Notes: generated from the sequence alone by a model not told the origin. 64,000 nucleotides of DNA from Myxococcus virescens (GCF_900101905.1 NZ_FNAJ01000011.1:62001-126000), one strand, 5' to 3'; shown: positions 1-8,115, counted from the first letter of the stretch. Numbers and translations: made by a program.

Positions 1-656
1 CTGCGGGCGGACAGCTGCGCCAGCCGGTTCTGGTTGAAGTCGAGCTGCCCGACGACGTCCAGGGTCCGGGCAAAGGGCCGCTTCACCGCGCGACGTGTCT
101 GGATGCCAGCCTCGCGGGCCGTCTCGGCGGACGCGAGGCGGACGCGTGTGCCCGGCTCGGGGAAGGTGGGGGGCTGGGCGCCCGCGGCCTTCACCAACTC
201 TGGGTGGCAGTACGGGCAGACGGACTCCGGGAAGCCGTGCTCCCGGCAGTAGTCACCGGCCTCGATGAACTTCGCGACCAGCGACGGGTTGCATTGGGTG
301 CAGCGGGATTCGGGGACCGCGTGCTCCTTGCACCAATCCTTGGGGGCGGTGTCGCGCGTGGTGAAGGTGAGGCCCGGGTTGCATTGGAAGCACTGGGATT
401 CGGGGACGCCGTGCTCACCGCACCAGTCGTCCTGGTCCTTGAAGACGTCGATGAGGTCGGGGTTGCACCGGGTGCACAGCTCCGCGGGGACGCGGTGCTC
501 ACAGAGCGCGACCTCGGACGGGGTGGACGTGCCTCCCGAGGCGGCTGGCGGTGAAGGCGCCTTCGCCGTGGGGGGACTCGCTTGTTGGCTGCAACTGGCG
601 GCGCTCAGTGCCAGCAGCACCGCCAGGACGCTGGGGCCGACTCGGGAGGCACGCAT
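1..656 (-). CDS. RND efflux periplasmic adaptor with four N-terminal Cys/His repeats (partial, C-terminus off the window)
   Basis: The frame starts at an ATG one base beyond the stop of the preceding gene and is still open at base 1, so only the first 218 codons are visible. It has a lipoprotein-like signal with a cysteine at residue 22 (AASC). Four repeats follow at about residues 52-155, each close to C-x-E-H-x-x-P-E-x-x-C-x-x-C-[N/H]-P. After a Pro-rich linker the chain begins what looks like a membrane-fusion (HlyD/CusB-type) region, with GTRVRLASAETAREAG followed by LDVVGQLDFN. In that family the adaptor links an inner-membrane RND pump to a TolC-like channel, often for Cu, Ag, Co or Zn export. 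Metal binding by the Cys/His repeats is inferred. It is last in a leftward operon whose pump genes would lie outside the window. Confidence 0.75.
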   Translation of the reverse strand, partial: MRASRVGPSVLAVLLALSAASCSQQASPPTAKAPSPPAASGGTSTPSEVALCEHRVPAELCTRCNPDLIDVFKDQDDWCGEHGVPESQCFQCNPGLTFTTRDTAPKDWCKEHAVPESRCTQCNPSLVAKFIEAGDYCREHGFPESVCPYCHPELVKAAGAQPPTFPEPGTRVRLASAETAREAGIQTRRAVKRPFARTLDVVGQLDFNQNRLAQLSAR

Positions 657-926
657 CTACTTCACGCCCTTCTTGGAGAGCTCCGGGTTGCAGAGGACGC
701 ACTGGGATTCGGGCCGCGCGTGCTCGGGGCACCAGTCACCCTTGGCCTTGAAGACGGGAGCCAGCTTCGGGTTGCAGCGGGCACAGAGGCTCTTCTGGAC
801 GCCGTGCTCGCAGCGCGGCTTCTGGGCCCCGGCCGTCTGGGGCGGCTGGGCGGGCTTGCTCTCGTCGGCCAGGACGGGGGCGGCGAACAGGGACAGGACG
901 ACGGACAGCGTACGCAGCGAGTGCAT
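657..926 (-). CDS. Small exported protein with two Cys/His repeats
   Basis: This 89-residue protein begins MHSLRTLSVVLSLFAAPVLA, a typical Sec signal peptide ending near residue 20. The mature part is short and carries two copies of the repeat found four times in the next gene: CEHGVQKSLCARCNP and CPEHARPESQCVLCNP. The open frame extends upstream beyond this ATG, but that extension lacks signal-peptide character, so the start at 926 is preferred. The stop is directly followed by the ATG of the adaptor gene, so the two are almost certainly co-translated. It could be a periplasmic metal carrier that hands ions to the adaptor, but that is inference. I know no named family for it. Confidence 0.75.
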   Translation of the reverse strand: MHSLRTLSVVLSLFAAPVLADESKPAQPPQTAGAQKPRCEHGVQKSLCARCNPKLAPVFKAKGDWCPEHARPESQCVLCNPELSKKGVK

Positions 927-1080
927 GTGAGGCGCTCCTGCCGGGGCGTGTGCCCACGGCGGTGGTGGCCCGCGCGAAGGCGCGCGGGAAGGTTGGACAG
1001 GGCTTGGGCGGAGCGGGAGGACGTTCGCGCACGCCCGGCCACGGCGCTCGCAAGACACACGTCTCCCGTGAAGGGCGGTG

Positions 1081-1383
1081 TCAGGCTCTGGGCGGCTGGA
1101 AGATGTCTGTCCCCACGCCGGAGAGCGTGGGCTCATCCACGCGCGAGGGGATGGGCAGCGGCCGGGGCGGCGGGATGAGACGCGCGGTGGGCGCCGCGGG
1201 AGCGGGGGCGGCTCTCAGCGGGCAGCACACGCACAGCACACAGTTGGGCGAGCAGTCCTCGCACTCGTCGGATGCCTCTTCCGCGCATTCGTCGTGCACG
1301 TCCGACGCCAGGGCCAGCGTCTGGAAGACGCCACCCGTCATCAGGACGAGGAGCACGGCGAGAAATCGCAGGAGGGACTGCAT
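1081..1383 (-). CDS. Exported Cys-rich 100-residue protein, unknown function
   Basis: An N-terminal signal (MQSLLRFLAVLLVLMTGGVF, cleavage likely after ALA) is followed by an acidic Cys-rich stretch, about residues 30-55. There the pattern is C-(8)-C-x2-C-x3-C-x2-C-x-C-C. The rest is Pro-rich and low complexity. It sits between the thioredoxin-like gene and the Cys/His-repeat genes, all read leftwards, which suggests one metal- or redox-related operon. The clustered cysteines could bind metal or be substrates of the neighbouring WCPPC protein. No family is recognised. Coding is supported by codon usage and the signal peptide, not by a known domain. Confidence 0.7.
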   Translation of the reverse strand: MQSLLRFLAVLLVLMTGGVFQTLALASDVHDECAEEASDECEDCSPNCVLCVCCPLRAAPAPAAPTARLIPPPRPLPIPSRVDEPTLSGVGTDIFQPPRA

Positions 1384-1417
1384 CCGGGACCGGCTTATTA
1401 AATGGGGCTTGGCGGTG

Positions 1418-1927
1418 TCAATCCAGCGGGCGAGGCGCTGAGGGTGGGGGTTCGCGTATCAGGCGCTCCAGCAGACGGCGCATCGCGCCGGCATCCCATT
1501 CCCGCGGGCCCGAGAAGCGGGCGACTTGGCGGCCGTCGACCAGGAGGACGCTGACGGGGAGCTGGTCCACGCCGAACGCGTCACCGGCTCGTTTGTCCAC
1601 GTCGAGGCGCAGGTGGAGCGGCGCGGGGGGAGGCCCCTTGAAGAAGGACTCCACCGCCTGGGGCGTCTCGTCATGGCTGAAGACGACGACCTGGAGGTCC
1701 TCGGGGGGCGCTTGGGCCAGGGCGACGAGCTGGGGTGTCTCCTGCCGGCAGGGCGGACACCACGACGCCCAGAACACGATGAGCAAGGCGCGGGAGGGCG
1801 GCGCGTCCGCGACGGTGGGCGCGGTCCCCTGGAGCCGGACATAGGCCGGTGGGGGCTCGCTCTTGCATGCCCAGGTCAGCGGCGACAGGCCGAGCAGGAG
1901 CAGGCTCAAGGCGGTAGGCGTGCGCAT
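1418..1927 (-). CDS. TlpA/ResA-like thioredoxin-fold protein, exported
   Basis: This 169-residue protein has a hydrophobic leader ending in LTWAC, possibly a lipoprotein signal although the lipobox is not canonical. A thioredoxin fold follows, with the active-site WCPPC at about residues 55-59 in the context IVFWASWCPPCRQETPQL. The cis-proline motif LPVSVLLVDG lies near residue 125. Family members reduce or transfer disulfides outside the cytoplasm, for example in cytochrome c maturation or repair of metal-binding cysteines. It is the first gene of the leftward operon 1927 to 1, whose other products are rich in cysteine. Keeping those cysteines reduced is a plausible role but is inferred. Confidence 0.85.
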   Translation of the reverse strand: MRTPTALSLLLLGLSPLTWACKSEPPPAYVRLQGTAPTVADAPPSRALLIVFWASWCPPCRQETPQLVALAQAPPEDLQVVVFSHDETPQAVESFFKGPPPAPLHLRLDVDKRAGDAFGVDQLPVSVLLVDGRQVARFSGPREWDAGAMRRLLERLIREPPPSAPRPLD

Positions 1928-1978
1928 CCTGAGGGTGATACCTCAAGACGCGGCGCCTGCCATGCGCGCCTGGGAGCA

Positions 1979-2006
1979 GGCCGGAGCCCACGAGGGAGCT
2001 CCGGCC
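1979..2006. terminator. 9-bp perfect hairpin between two minus-strand genes
   Basis: The arms GGCCGGAGC (1979-1987) and GCTCCGGCC (1998-2006) are separated by 10 nt. The hairpin lies just downstream of the M36 protease stop (2023, minus strand) and upstream of the thioredoxin-like gene. No T-run follows on either strand, so intrinsic termination is only a guess. GC-rich hairpins without a U tract are common at gene ends in high-GC bacteria. Confidence 0.4.
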
Positions 2007-2022
2007 CGGTGGGGTTCAACGA

Positions 2023-4101
2023 CTAGAGCTTGGCTGCCGTCGCGCTGAAGGCAGCGCAGGCGGCGGGCACCGCGAAGCCGTTGGTGGGCGTCGTGCCGCT
2101 GGAGCCGCTGGACACGGCGTTGGTGCCCAGGCCGAACGCGGCGAAGGCCGTCCACAGGCGGCAGACGTCCTCGCCACCGTGCAGGGTGGTGGCCGCGGTG
2201 ATGATGCCGTCACGCACCTGGGTGAAGGTGGGGCTGCACGGCGTGTTCTTCAGGCCCTGGGTGAAGTACAGCATCATGCGCTGGTTACCCGCGGTGCCCG
2301 TGGCGTCGTACAGGTTGGCGCTGAAGCCGTGGTGGTTGACCAGGGCCCAGTAGGCCTCCCACATGCCCTGGGCGAACACGGCACCCACGCCGTGCGGAAC
2401 CGCCATGCCGTTGATGCTGGCGTAGGTCCAGGTGTTGACGGCGCTGCTGGTGCTGTAGCGCTGGGGACGGATGCCCACGCCCGTGGTGGGCTGGTTCAGG
2501 GCGTAGGTGCCCACGCCGCGGCCCTGCGCGCCGGTGTCCGTCGCCTTCGCGGTGTAGAAGAGCGACAGGAAGTCGCTGATGCCCTCGCCCGGCTGCTGGC
2601 GGTTCGACAAGCAGGACACATTGCTGGGGCCGCCCACGAGGCGGTTGGAGATGCCGTGGCCGTACTCGTGGACGATGATGCCGGTGTCCAGGTCTCCGTC
2701 CTTGTTCGGCGTCACCGTGTTCCAGCGGTACATCTGCATGCGCGGCCGCTGGCCATCCGGCGGGGTCATGAAGTTGGCGTTGTTCATGCCGCCGCCGTCC
2801 TGCGCCTCCGCGCGGACGTCGTCGTTGCCGATGCCGCCCCGGCCGTAGTTGTTGACCTGGAAGTTACCGGACGCCTCATCGAAGCCGTACTGGTACTGGA
2901 CGTCGTGGATGATGTTGTTCCAGTAAAACAGGTTGGTGACGGCCGCGGGGATGTACGTGGAGGGCGCGCTCGTGAGGGTGATGGGGAAGTCGCAGTGGAT
3001 GAGCGCGGTGCAGTTGGGCTGCACGGCGGGCGGCAGGCCATCGTTGTTGGTGTCCTCGTAGGCGTGGACGTTGTTGCCGCGGAGGGTGGTGTACTCCGCG
3101 CCGGCCGCGCCGTTCGTATCGTGCCAGCCGTAGGGCGACGCCGTGGCGTTGGCAGGGTTGGAGACCAGCACACGCCCATCCGACGGCGGCAGCGGCGTGG
3201 TGTGGTTGGGGCTCTCCACCGGCAGGGGATAGACGCGGTAGGCATCATCCGCCGCCACCCAGTCGAAGCGGGTCCAGACCTCGCCCGTGGACGCGTCCAC
3301 CGTGACGTCGTAGGCGTGGTCGTTGTCCAGGGTGTGGACCTGGAAGCGCCACACCAGCCGGGCCTCGCCACGGCGGACCGGCAGCACCGCCAGCTCCGCG
3401 TCGATGGGCTCGGTGGACAGGCCCTCCACCGCCACGCGCGTGCGCTGACGCGCGCCGGGCTCGGCCTTCAGGGACTGCGGCGCCGCGGAGAGGCGGACGC
3501 CCAGGTGCTTCGCCACGCCCACCACCGCGTCCGCGGCGCTCAGGCGCGGCGTGGTGCCAGCGAGTGAGGACTCCAGGGCCGGGAGGAAGTCGCTATGCAC
3601 GCTGAGCACGCGGCCGTCGCGGTCCACGTTGATCTGGAGCTGGCCGTTGTAGACGGGCAGGCCCCGGTACGTCTGGCGCAGGTACAGGTTGGTGATGCCG
3701 CTCACCTTCGAATAGACGCGGTCCGTCACCTCGAGGTTCGCCAGGTCGTTGAGCCCCAGCCCGAGCGCGTCCCGGTGCTTCTGCACGAAGTCCAGGCCAA
3801 TGGCCATCGGGTCCCCGCTGCGCGGGCCGGAGAGCGCACCCACCGGATTGGTGAGCGAGCGCACCAGGCCGTTGGACTCGTCGAACTCCACCATCAGTTC
3901 CGGCACGGCCTGCCGCAGCGCGGCCTGGCTGGACGTCTGGGCAGACGAGATGCCAAACCGTGCCTGCGCGTTGTAGGCATCACGCGCATCGTAATTACGA
4001 ATGCCTTCCTCTGAATGGACTGCCATTGCAGCGGAACCCGTGAGGGTTCCCACGAGAAACACCGCATGAAAAAGGCGCCTTCGGTAAGGACCTGAGGACA
4101 T
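2023..4101 (-). CDS. Exported M36 (fungalysin-type) zinc metalloprotease
   Basis: The zinc-binding motif HEYGH sits at about residues 477-481 (TGIIVHEYGHGISNRL), followed about 28 residues later by GEGISDF, which supplies the third ligand Glu. The N-terminal half looks like the FTP/PepSY inhibitory propeptide (DFVQKHRDALGLGL; YDVTVDASTGEVWTRFDW). The signal peptide is MSSGPYRRRLFHAVFLVGTL and following. The start at 4101 is preferred over the ATG five codons upstream because AGGAG lies six bases before it. Such enzymes are secreted as zymogens and mature by removing the propeptide. The M. xanthus vesicle protease MepA belongs to this family; I cannot tell if this is its orthologue. A role in feeding on prey protein is likely but inferred. 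An inverted repeat at 4221-4239 may control it. Confidence 0.93.
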   Translation of the reverse strand: MSSGPYRRRLFHAVFLVGTLTGSAAMAVHSEEGIRNYDARDAYNAQARFGISSAQTSSQAALRQAVPELMVEFDESNGLVRSLTNPVGALSGPRSGDPMAIGLDFVQKHRDALGLGLNDLANLEVTDRVYSKVSGITNLYLRQTYRGLPVYNGQLQINVDRDGRVLSVHSDFLPALESSLAGTTPRLSAADAVVGVAKHLGVRLSAAPQSLKAEPGARQRTRVAVEGLSTEPIDAELAVLPVRRGEARLVWRFQVHTLDNDHAYDVTVDASTGEVWTRFDWVAADDAYRVYPLPVESPNHTTPLPPSDGRVLVSNPANATASPYGWHDTNGAAGAEYTTLRGNNVHAYEDTNNDGLPPAVQPNCTALIHCDFPITLTSAPSTYIPAAVTNLFYWNNIIHDVQYQYGFDEASGNFQVNNYGRGGIGNDDVRAEAQDGGGMNNANFMTPPDGQRPRMQMYRWNTVTPNKDGDLDTGIIVHEYGHGISNRLVGGPSNVSCLSNRQQPGEGISDFLSLFYTAKATDTGAQGRGVGTYALNQPTTGVGIRPQRYSTSSAVNTWTYASINGMAVPHGVGAVFAQGMWEAYWALVNHHGFSANLYDATGTAGNQRMMLYFTQGLKNTPCSPTFTQVRDGIITAATTLHGGEDVCRLWTAFAAFGLGTNAVSSGSSGTTPTNGFAVPAACAAFSATAAKL

Positions 4102-4220
4102 GTCGTGCTCCTGCACTGCGGGTTGACCGCGCTCCTCTGGGAGCTACGGTGCTGGAGCGGCAGAAATCACACTTTGAGTGAAAATGGCAAATCGCCAGCT
4201 AATCTGGAATTCTGCGGTTG

Positions 4221-4239
4221 TGTGCAATGGATTTGCACA
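4221..4239. promoter_or_regulatory. Perfect inverted repeat, candidate operator
   Basis: TGTGCAA and TTGCACA are separated by five bases. The site lies in an unusually AT-rich stretch 120 bp upstream of the M36 protease start and 46 bp downstream of the transporter gene's stop. The spacing and symmetry suit binding of a dimeric repressor or activator. No regulator is encoded next to it. Confidence 0.4.
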
Positions 4240-4284
4240 GTCCCGCAGTATGACAAGCAATGACGCTGTTGCGTCTTTCGAATG

Positions 4285-5775
4285 TCAATCATCCAACGCT
4301 GCGCGGTGAGCAGGAATTGGCCGCGGGAGCAGGCGCGACAGCAGCGCTCTCACGGAGCGCACGGGGTGGGCGCCGGGCTCGGGGATGCGCGCCGTCAACA
4401 GGGCCGCGCCCAGGCGGGCCACCGAGGACAGCACGAAGAGCACGTGCAGGTTCACCCAGACGTGGCCGCCCAGGGTGAACTGGGTGGGCAGGGCGGCGGC
4501 GATGGCGCCTCCCAGCGCGGCCGCGGCGGTATAGGCCAGGCCGCCGGCGGTGGCGAAGGCCGCCAGATAGAAGGGGCGGTTCTTTCGGGGGGCGACCGTC
4601 AGGGGCAGCTCGAAGATGGCCAGACCGTGGCCGCTCCACAGCGCCCCGGCGAGGAGCACGTCGAAAAGCAGGGGCCACAGCGTCCCCGCGGAGGGCAGCA
4701 GCCACAGGGCGGGGATGGCGGCGATGCCCAGTGAGCACGCCATCAACACGGGCTGGGCGCCGCAGCGGTCAATCGCGCGGCCCCAGAGTGGCGCCGCCAG
4801 GATGCGGACGCCCGCCACTGACGCGGCATGCAGCGCCATGATGACGAAGGTCATCTCGAGGTTCTGGAGGCTGTGCAGCGCGAAGAAGGGCGCGGACACC
4901 CCCACCGCCGCGTTCCAGGCCACCTGGTAGGTGAGCACCCGGCGCGCGTTGCCATCCTTGAAAGGGACCAGCGCGCCCTTGAGCTCCAGGGGCGGGGTGG
5001 TGCCCGGGGGCGCCGGGTCGTGCTGCGAGGCCATGAACAGGGTGGTGACGATGCCCATGACGCACGCCCCCAACGCGAGCAGCGGCAGGGCCACGCCCAC
5101 GCCGTCCGCGGGGCGCAGCCGGTCCATCAGGAGGCCCGCGCCGAGGGAGGCCAGCGTGCCCGCCAGCGTGGTGAGCGCGGTGCGGCGTCCGAAGAAGCGG
5201 CCCCGGACGGCGCGGGGCACCAGTTCCCCCATCCACGCCACCCAGGCGTTGTTGCCCACCACGCTCAACGCGGCGGAGACGCCGGCCACCGTCAACAGCA
5301 GGCGCTGCTGGGATTCGAAGGGCAGGCCCAGCCAGGGCAGCACCGCCAGGGGGAACATCACCACGCGGGACAGGCACACCGCGGTGAGGGCCACGCGCCG
5401 GTGACCGAAGAGGCCCGTCAGCCAGGCCGCGGGGAACTGCACGAACTGCGCGAAGAAGGGCAGGGCCGTCATCACGCCGACGAGGAAGGGCCCCAGCTTC
5501 AGCGCGATGGCCCAGGCGGTGAGCACCGTCGCGCCCGCGCACGCGGTGAAGACCTCCGAGAACATGCCCTCCACCACGGAGACGCCCAGCGTCCGGCGCA
5601 ACCGTCCCTGATGGGGGCGGACCATCGGTCCGGGCCCGTCCGCGGGCGGTGCCCCCAGGAGCGGCGCCGTCGATCCAGGCAGGGACGCACCGGGGCGGAA
5701 CAGCGGAACCGCGGAAGCAAGGGAGGCGAAGCTGAAGCTGCGGAGGAGCTGTCGACGGGAGGCTGCGCGGGTCAC
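4285..5775 (-). CDS. Major facilitator superfamily (MFS) transporter
   Basis: About 12 hydrophobic segments span residues 60-470. They include LGVSVVEGMFSEVFTACAG (helix 1) and the loop GHRRVALTAV between helices 2 and 3, resembling the MFS G-x3-D/R-R-x-G loop. The substrate cannot be told. The frame opens at a GTG (5775) with only a weak GAGAG ribosome site. The first 50 residues are hydrophilic, Arg/Pro-rich and not membrane-like, so translation may really start at the ATG at 5625 (MVRPHQGRLRRTL). It is followed on the same strand by the M36 protease gene after a 183-bp gap that contains an inverted repeat, so the two are probably not one operon. It is divergent from the polyprenyl synthase gene. 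Confidence 0.9.
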   Translation of the reverse strand: MTRAASRRQLLRSFSFASLASAVPLFRPGASLPGSTAPLLGAPPADGPGPMVRPHQGRLRRTLGVSVVEGMFSEVFTACAGATVLTAWAIALKLGPFLVGVMTALPFFAQFVQFPAAWLTGLFGHRRVALTAVCLSRVVMFPLAVLPWLGLPFESQQRLLLTVAGVSAALSVVGNNAWVAWMGELVPRAVRGRFFGRRTALTTLAGTLASLGAGLLMDRLRPADGVGVALPLLALGACVMGIVTTLFMASQHDPAPPGTTPPLELKGALVPFKDGNARRVLTYQVAWNAAVGVSAPFFALHSLQNLEMTFVIMALHAASVAGVRILAAPLWGRAIDRCGAQPVLMACSLGIAAIPALWLLPSAGTLWPLLFDVLLAGALWSGHGLAIFELPLTVAPRKNRPFYLAAFATAGGLAYTAAAALGGAIAAALPTQFTLGGHVWVNLHVLFVLSSVARLGAALLTARIPEPGAHPVRSVRALLSRLLPRPIPAHRAALDD

Positions 5776-5933
5776 AGGTCCGCTCTCTGTCGCACGCTCC
5801 GCTGGGCCCTCTCAATCCACCCCCGGTGGGCCCCAGGGTGCTCGGCCGCTCTCCAGGCGGGAGCGGCGCGGCTGTCCCACATGCTCCGGCACCCGTTCGC
5901 GCCTGGCTGCTGGGCAGCGCTGGAATCAGGTGC

Positions 5934-5953
5934 AGTTCAAGCGGTCTTGAACT
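5934..5953. promoter_or_regulatory. Perfect 8+8 palindrome, candidate GbsR/MarR operator
   Basis: AGTTCAAG and CTTGAACT flank CGGT. The site ends 28 bp before the ATG of the polyprenyl synthase, whose operon also encodes a GbsR/MarR regulator. MarR-type dimers typically bind palindromes of this size, so autoregulation is a natural hypothesis. A -10-like TATATG lies just downstream, so a bound protein would cover the promoter. Confidence 0.5.
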
Positions 5954-5981
5954 ATATGAACGGACGAGGAGACGGCGCACT

Positions 5982-6980
5982 ATGGATCTGGCTCGGGAGC
6001 TGACGGATTTTCTGGGGGCGGTGGAGCAGCGGCTTGGCAGCACCCTGGTGGATGGCGATGCCGGTCCGGACGTGAAGGGCGACACGCTGATGGAGGCGGC
6101 CCGCCACCTGTGCCTGGGCAGCGGCAGCAAGCGCGCGCGCCCCATGCTGGCGCGGCTGTTCGGCGGCGCGGTGGGCGTTCCGGCGGAGCGGCTGGTGGAC
6201 GTGGCCGTGGCCGCGGAGCTCATCCATTCCGCCAGCCTGCTGCACGACGACGTGGTGGACGCGGGCATGTTCCGCCGGGGTCGGCCCACGGTGAACGCGC
6301 GCTGGGGCAACATCGTCGCGGTGATGAGCGGTGACCTCATCCTGTCCACGGGCCTGTACCAGCTGTCCCAGCTGGACGCGCGGCTGACGCGCAGCGCGCT
6401 GTCGGTCGTCTCCGAGATGACCCGCGCCGCCATCGCGGAGGTAGAGGCTCGCGGCGACCTGGACCTGCCGCTCAACCGGCTGCGCTTCATCGCCGAGGGC
6501 AAGACGGGCTCGCTGTTCGGCTGGTGTGGCAACGCGGCGGCGACGCTGGCGGAGCACCCCGAGGCGGTGGAACGTTTTGACGGCTTCGGGCGTCACCTGG
6601 GCGTGGCGTTCCAGATTGCCGACGACATTCGCGACATCCTGGGCACGGACGTGGGCAAGCCGCGTTACGCGGACGTGCACTCGCGCACGCCGTCCATGCC
6701 CATCCTCCTGGCGGTGGCCAAGGATGAGTCGCTGCGGCGCAAGCTGAAGGACGCGTGGGCGTTCTCGGCGATCACGCCCGATCGCACGAAGGAGATTGGC
6801 GCGGCCATCGAGGCCACGGGCGCCGTGGATGCCTCCATGGCGCGGATGAACGTCGAAATCGAGGCGGCGCTCGACAAGCTGGGCCACTTCGCCAAGGAGC
6901 CCGCGGGCGCGGAGCTGGTGAGCTGGGCGCGGAAGCTGTCGGCCGGCATCGCCGAACAAGTCCAGGGGCGCGCTGCATGA
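5982..6980 (+). CDS. Polyprenyl diphosphate synthase (IspA/IspB superfamily)
   Basis: This 332-residue protein has both Asp-rich motifs of trans-prenyltransferases. The first is LLHDDVVDAG at about residues 86-95 (DDxxD form), with RRGRPTVNARWG after it. The second is QIADDIRDILG at about residue 213, followed by a GKP turn. These bind Mg and allylic diphosphate for head-to-tail condensation with isopentenyl diphosphate. Length and motifs fit a long-chain synthase making the quinone side chain or geranylgeranyl precursors; product length cannot be read from sequence. The ATG at 5982 has GAGGAG about ten bases upstream, and upstream in-frame codons look like non-coding promoter. It overlaps the next gene by ATGA and carries a palindrome in its promoter. 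Confidence 0.92.
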   Translation: MDLARELTDFLGAVEQRLGSTLVDGDAGPDVKGDTLMEAARHLCLGSGSKRARPMLARLFGGAVGVPAERLVDVAVAAELIHSASLLHDDVVDAGMFRRGRPTVNARWGNIVAVMSGDLILSTGLYQLSQLDARLTRSALSVVSEMTRAAIAEVEARGDLDLPLNRLRFIAEGKTGSLFGWCGNAAATLAEHPEAVERFDGFGRHLGVAFQIADDIRDILGTDVGKPRYADVHSRTPSMPILLAVAKDESLRRKLKDAWAFSAITPDRTKEIGAAIEATGAVDASMARMNVEIEAALDKLGHFAKEPAGAELVSWARKLSAGIAEQVQGRAA

Positions 6981-7573
6981 AAGGCTACCTGTGGACGGGG
7001 GGACCCGGGAGCCCTGCCTCGGAGGCGCCGCCAGCGGATGGCCGGCTGGCGCCCTGGGAAGCCATCGCGGTGGACGCGGTGGGCAATGTCATTGAGTTCT
7101 GGGGGTTCAAGCGCAACCAGGGGCGGGTCTGGGCCCTGCTGTACCTGCGCGGTGAGCCCCTGACGGCGGGAGAAATCGAGCGCGAGCTGGACCTGTCCAA
7201 GGGCGGGGTCTCCATGCTGCTGCGCGACCTGGAGCGCTGGGGCGTCATCCAGCGCGTGCGCCTGCCCCAGGACACCGTCTGGCGTTACGGCGCGGAGAAC
7301 GACCTGGTCCGGATGGTGACGCACGTCATCGAGGAGCGCGAGGCGGGCTTCGTCGCGCGCATCCGCGCCGACCTGGCGGAGGCCCGGCGGCTGGCGGAGA
7401 CCCAGTCGGGGCTGCCTCCGGACCGGCTTCAGCGACTGGAGAAGATGGCCACGCTGGCCGAGCACGTGGAGCGCGCGCTGCGGCTGTTCATCAAGACGTC
7501 CCGGCTGGATGTGTCCGGTGTGCTGTCCGTCTTCCGGGACGAGGCCACCGGTGCGCGCCGGGGCTCGAAGTAG
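6977..7573 (+). CDS. GbsR/MarR-type winged-helix transcriptional regulator
   Basis: The ATG overlaps the stop of the polyprenyl synthase gene (ATGA), so the two are translationally coupled. The 198-residue protein has a winged helix at about residues 40-105 (GRVWALLYLRGEPLTAGEIERELDLSKGGVSMLLRDLERWGVI), the layout of the GbsR branch of MarR regulators. A C-terminal helical region for dimerisation follows. The first 25 residues are Gly/Pro-rich and probably disordered. These regulators often repress their own operon in response to a small ligand. The palindrome at 5934-5953 is the obvious candidate site. No ligand can be inferred. Confidence 0.88.
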   Translation: MKGYLWTGGPGSPASEAPPADGRLAPWEAIAVDAVGNVIEFWGFKRNQGRVWALLYLRGEPLTAGEIERELDLSKGGVSMLLRDLERWGVIQRVRLPQDTVWRYGAENDLVRMVTHVIEEREAGFVARIRADLAEARRLAETQSGLPPDRLQRLEKMATLAEHVERALRLFIKTSRLDVSGVLSVFRDEATGARRGSK

Positions 7574-7593
7574 TCTCAGTCAAAGGGGCGGAC

Positions 7594-8115
7594 ATGGATT
7601 CGCACTATGATCAGGTGATGAAGGCGCGTGCGGGCGCGGACCCGTCGGCCACGCGCCTGTACTTCGCATACTCGACCATCCTGGACCGCGCCGCGTTCGA
7701 GGAGTGGCGGTCCCAGCACAGCTACGACTTCTTCGAGCTGCCCGAGGGGCGGCTGGCCGAGGCCGTGGATGTGGATCTGGTCTATGACTTCCCGTCGCGC
7801 TGGTGGGGTGGGCGCGTCGCGGGGCTGACGGATTCCGCGGGCCAGAAGGTGTACGGCCGCCTGTTCGAGATTCGCGGCCAGGACTGGCCCATCATCCAGC
7901 ACAAGGAAGGCTTCGTGACGAGCATGTGCGTGGAGCGGCCGGTGCGTGTGCGCGTGGATGGGCAGGAGCTGGAGGCCACGGCGTTCGTCACGAATCCGCG
8001 GCGTGCGTCGGCGGACGGTCCGGTCAGCACCCGTTTCGTGGACGCGCTGGTGCGCGGTGCCCAGGCCGCGGGCCTGCCAGCGGCCTACGTGGAGCGGCTG
8101 AAGCGCGGCGAGTAG
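7594..8115 (+). CDS. Gamma-glutamylcyclotransferase-like (GGCT/AIG2 fold) protein
   Basis: The 173-residue protein carries the family's N-terminal motif as YFAYSTILDRAAFEEW, in place of the usual Y-x-A-Y-G-S-N-L, followed by the segment VYGRLFEI and a C-terminal yxxxL-like helix. In active members a Glu acts as the acid/base on gamma-glutamyl amines. The Gly-Ser-Asn of the consensus is changed here to Ser-Thr-Ile, so activity and substrate are uncertain. It begins 20 bp after the GbsR-type regulator and probably belongs to the same transcript, although a link to prenyl metabolism is not obvious. Family assignment is fairly secure; function is not. Confidence 0.75.
   Translation: MDSHYDQVMKARAGADPSATRLYFAYSTILDRAAFEEWRSQHSYDFFELPEGRLAEAVDVDLVYDFPSRWWGGRVAGLTDSAGQKVYGRLFEIRGQDWPIIQHKEGFVTSMCVERPVRVRVDGQELEATAFVTNPRRASADGPVSTRFVDALVRGAQAAGLPAAYVERLKRGE

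Noticed and set aside
4769-6532. Minus-strand frame spanning the transporter promoter and the polyprenyl synthase
   Set aside because: It is out of phase with the transporter and antisense to the synthase; the N-terminal part is Ser/Arg-rich shadow sequence.
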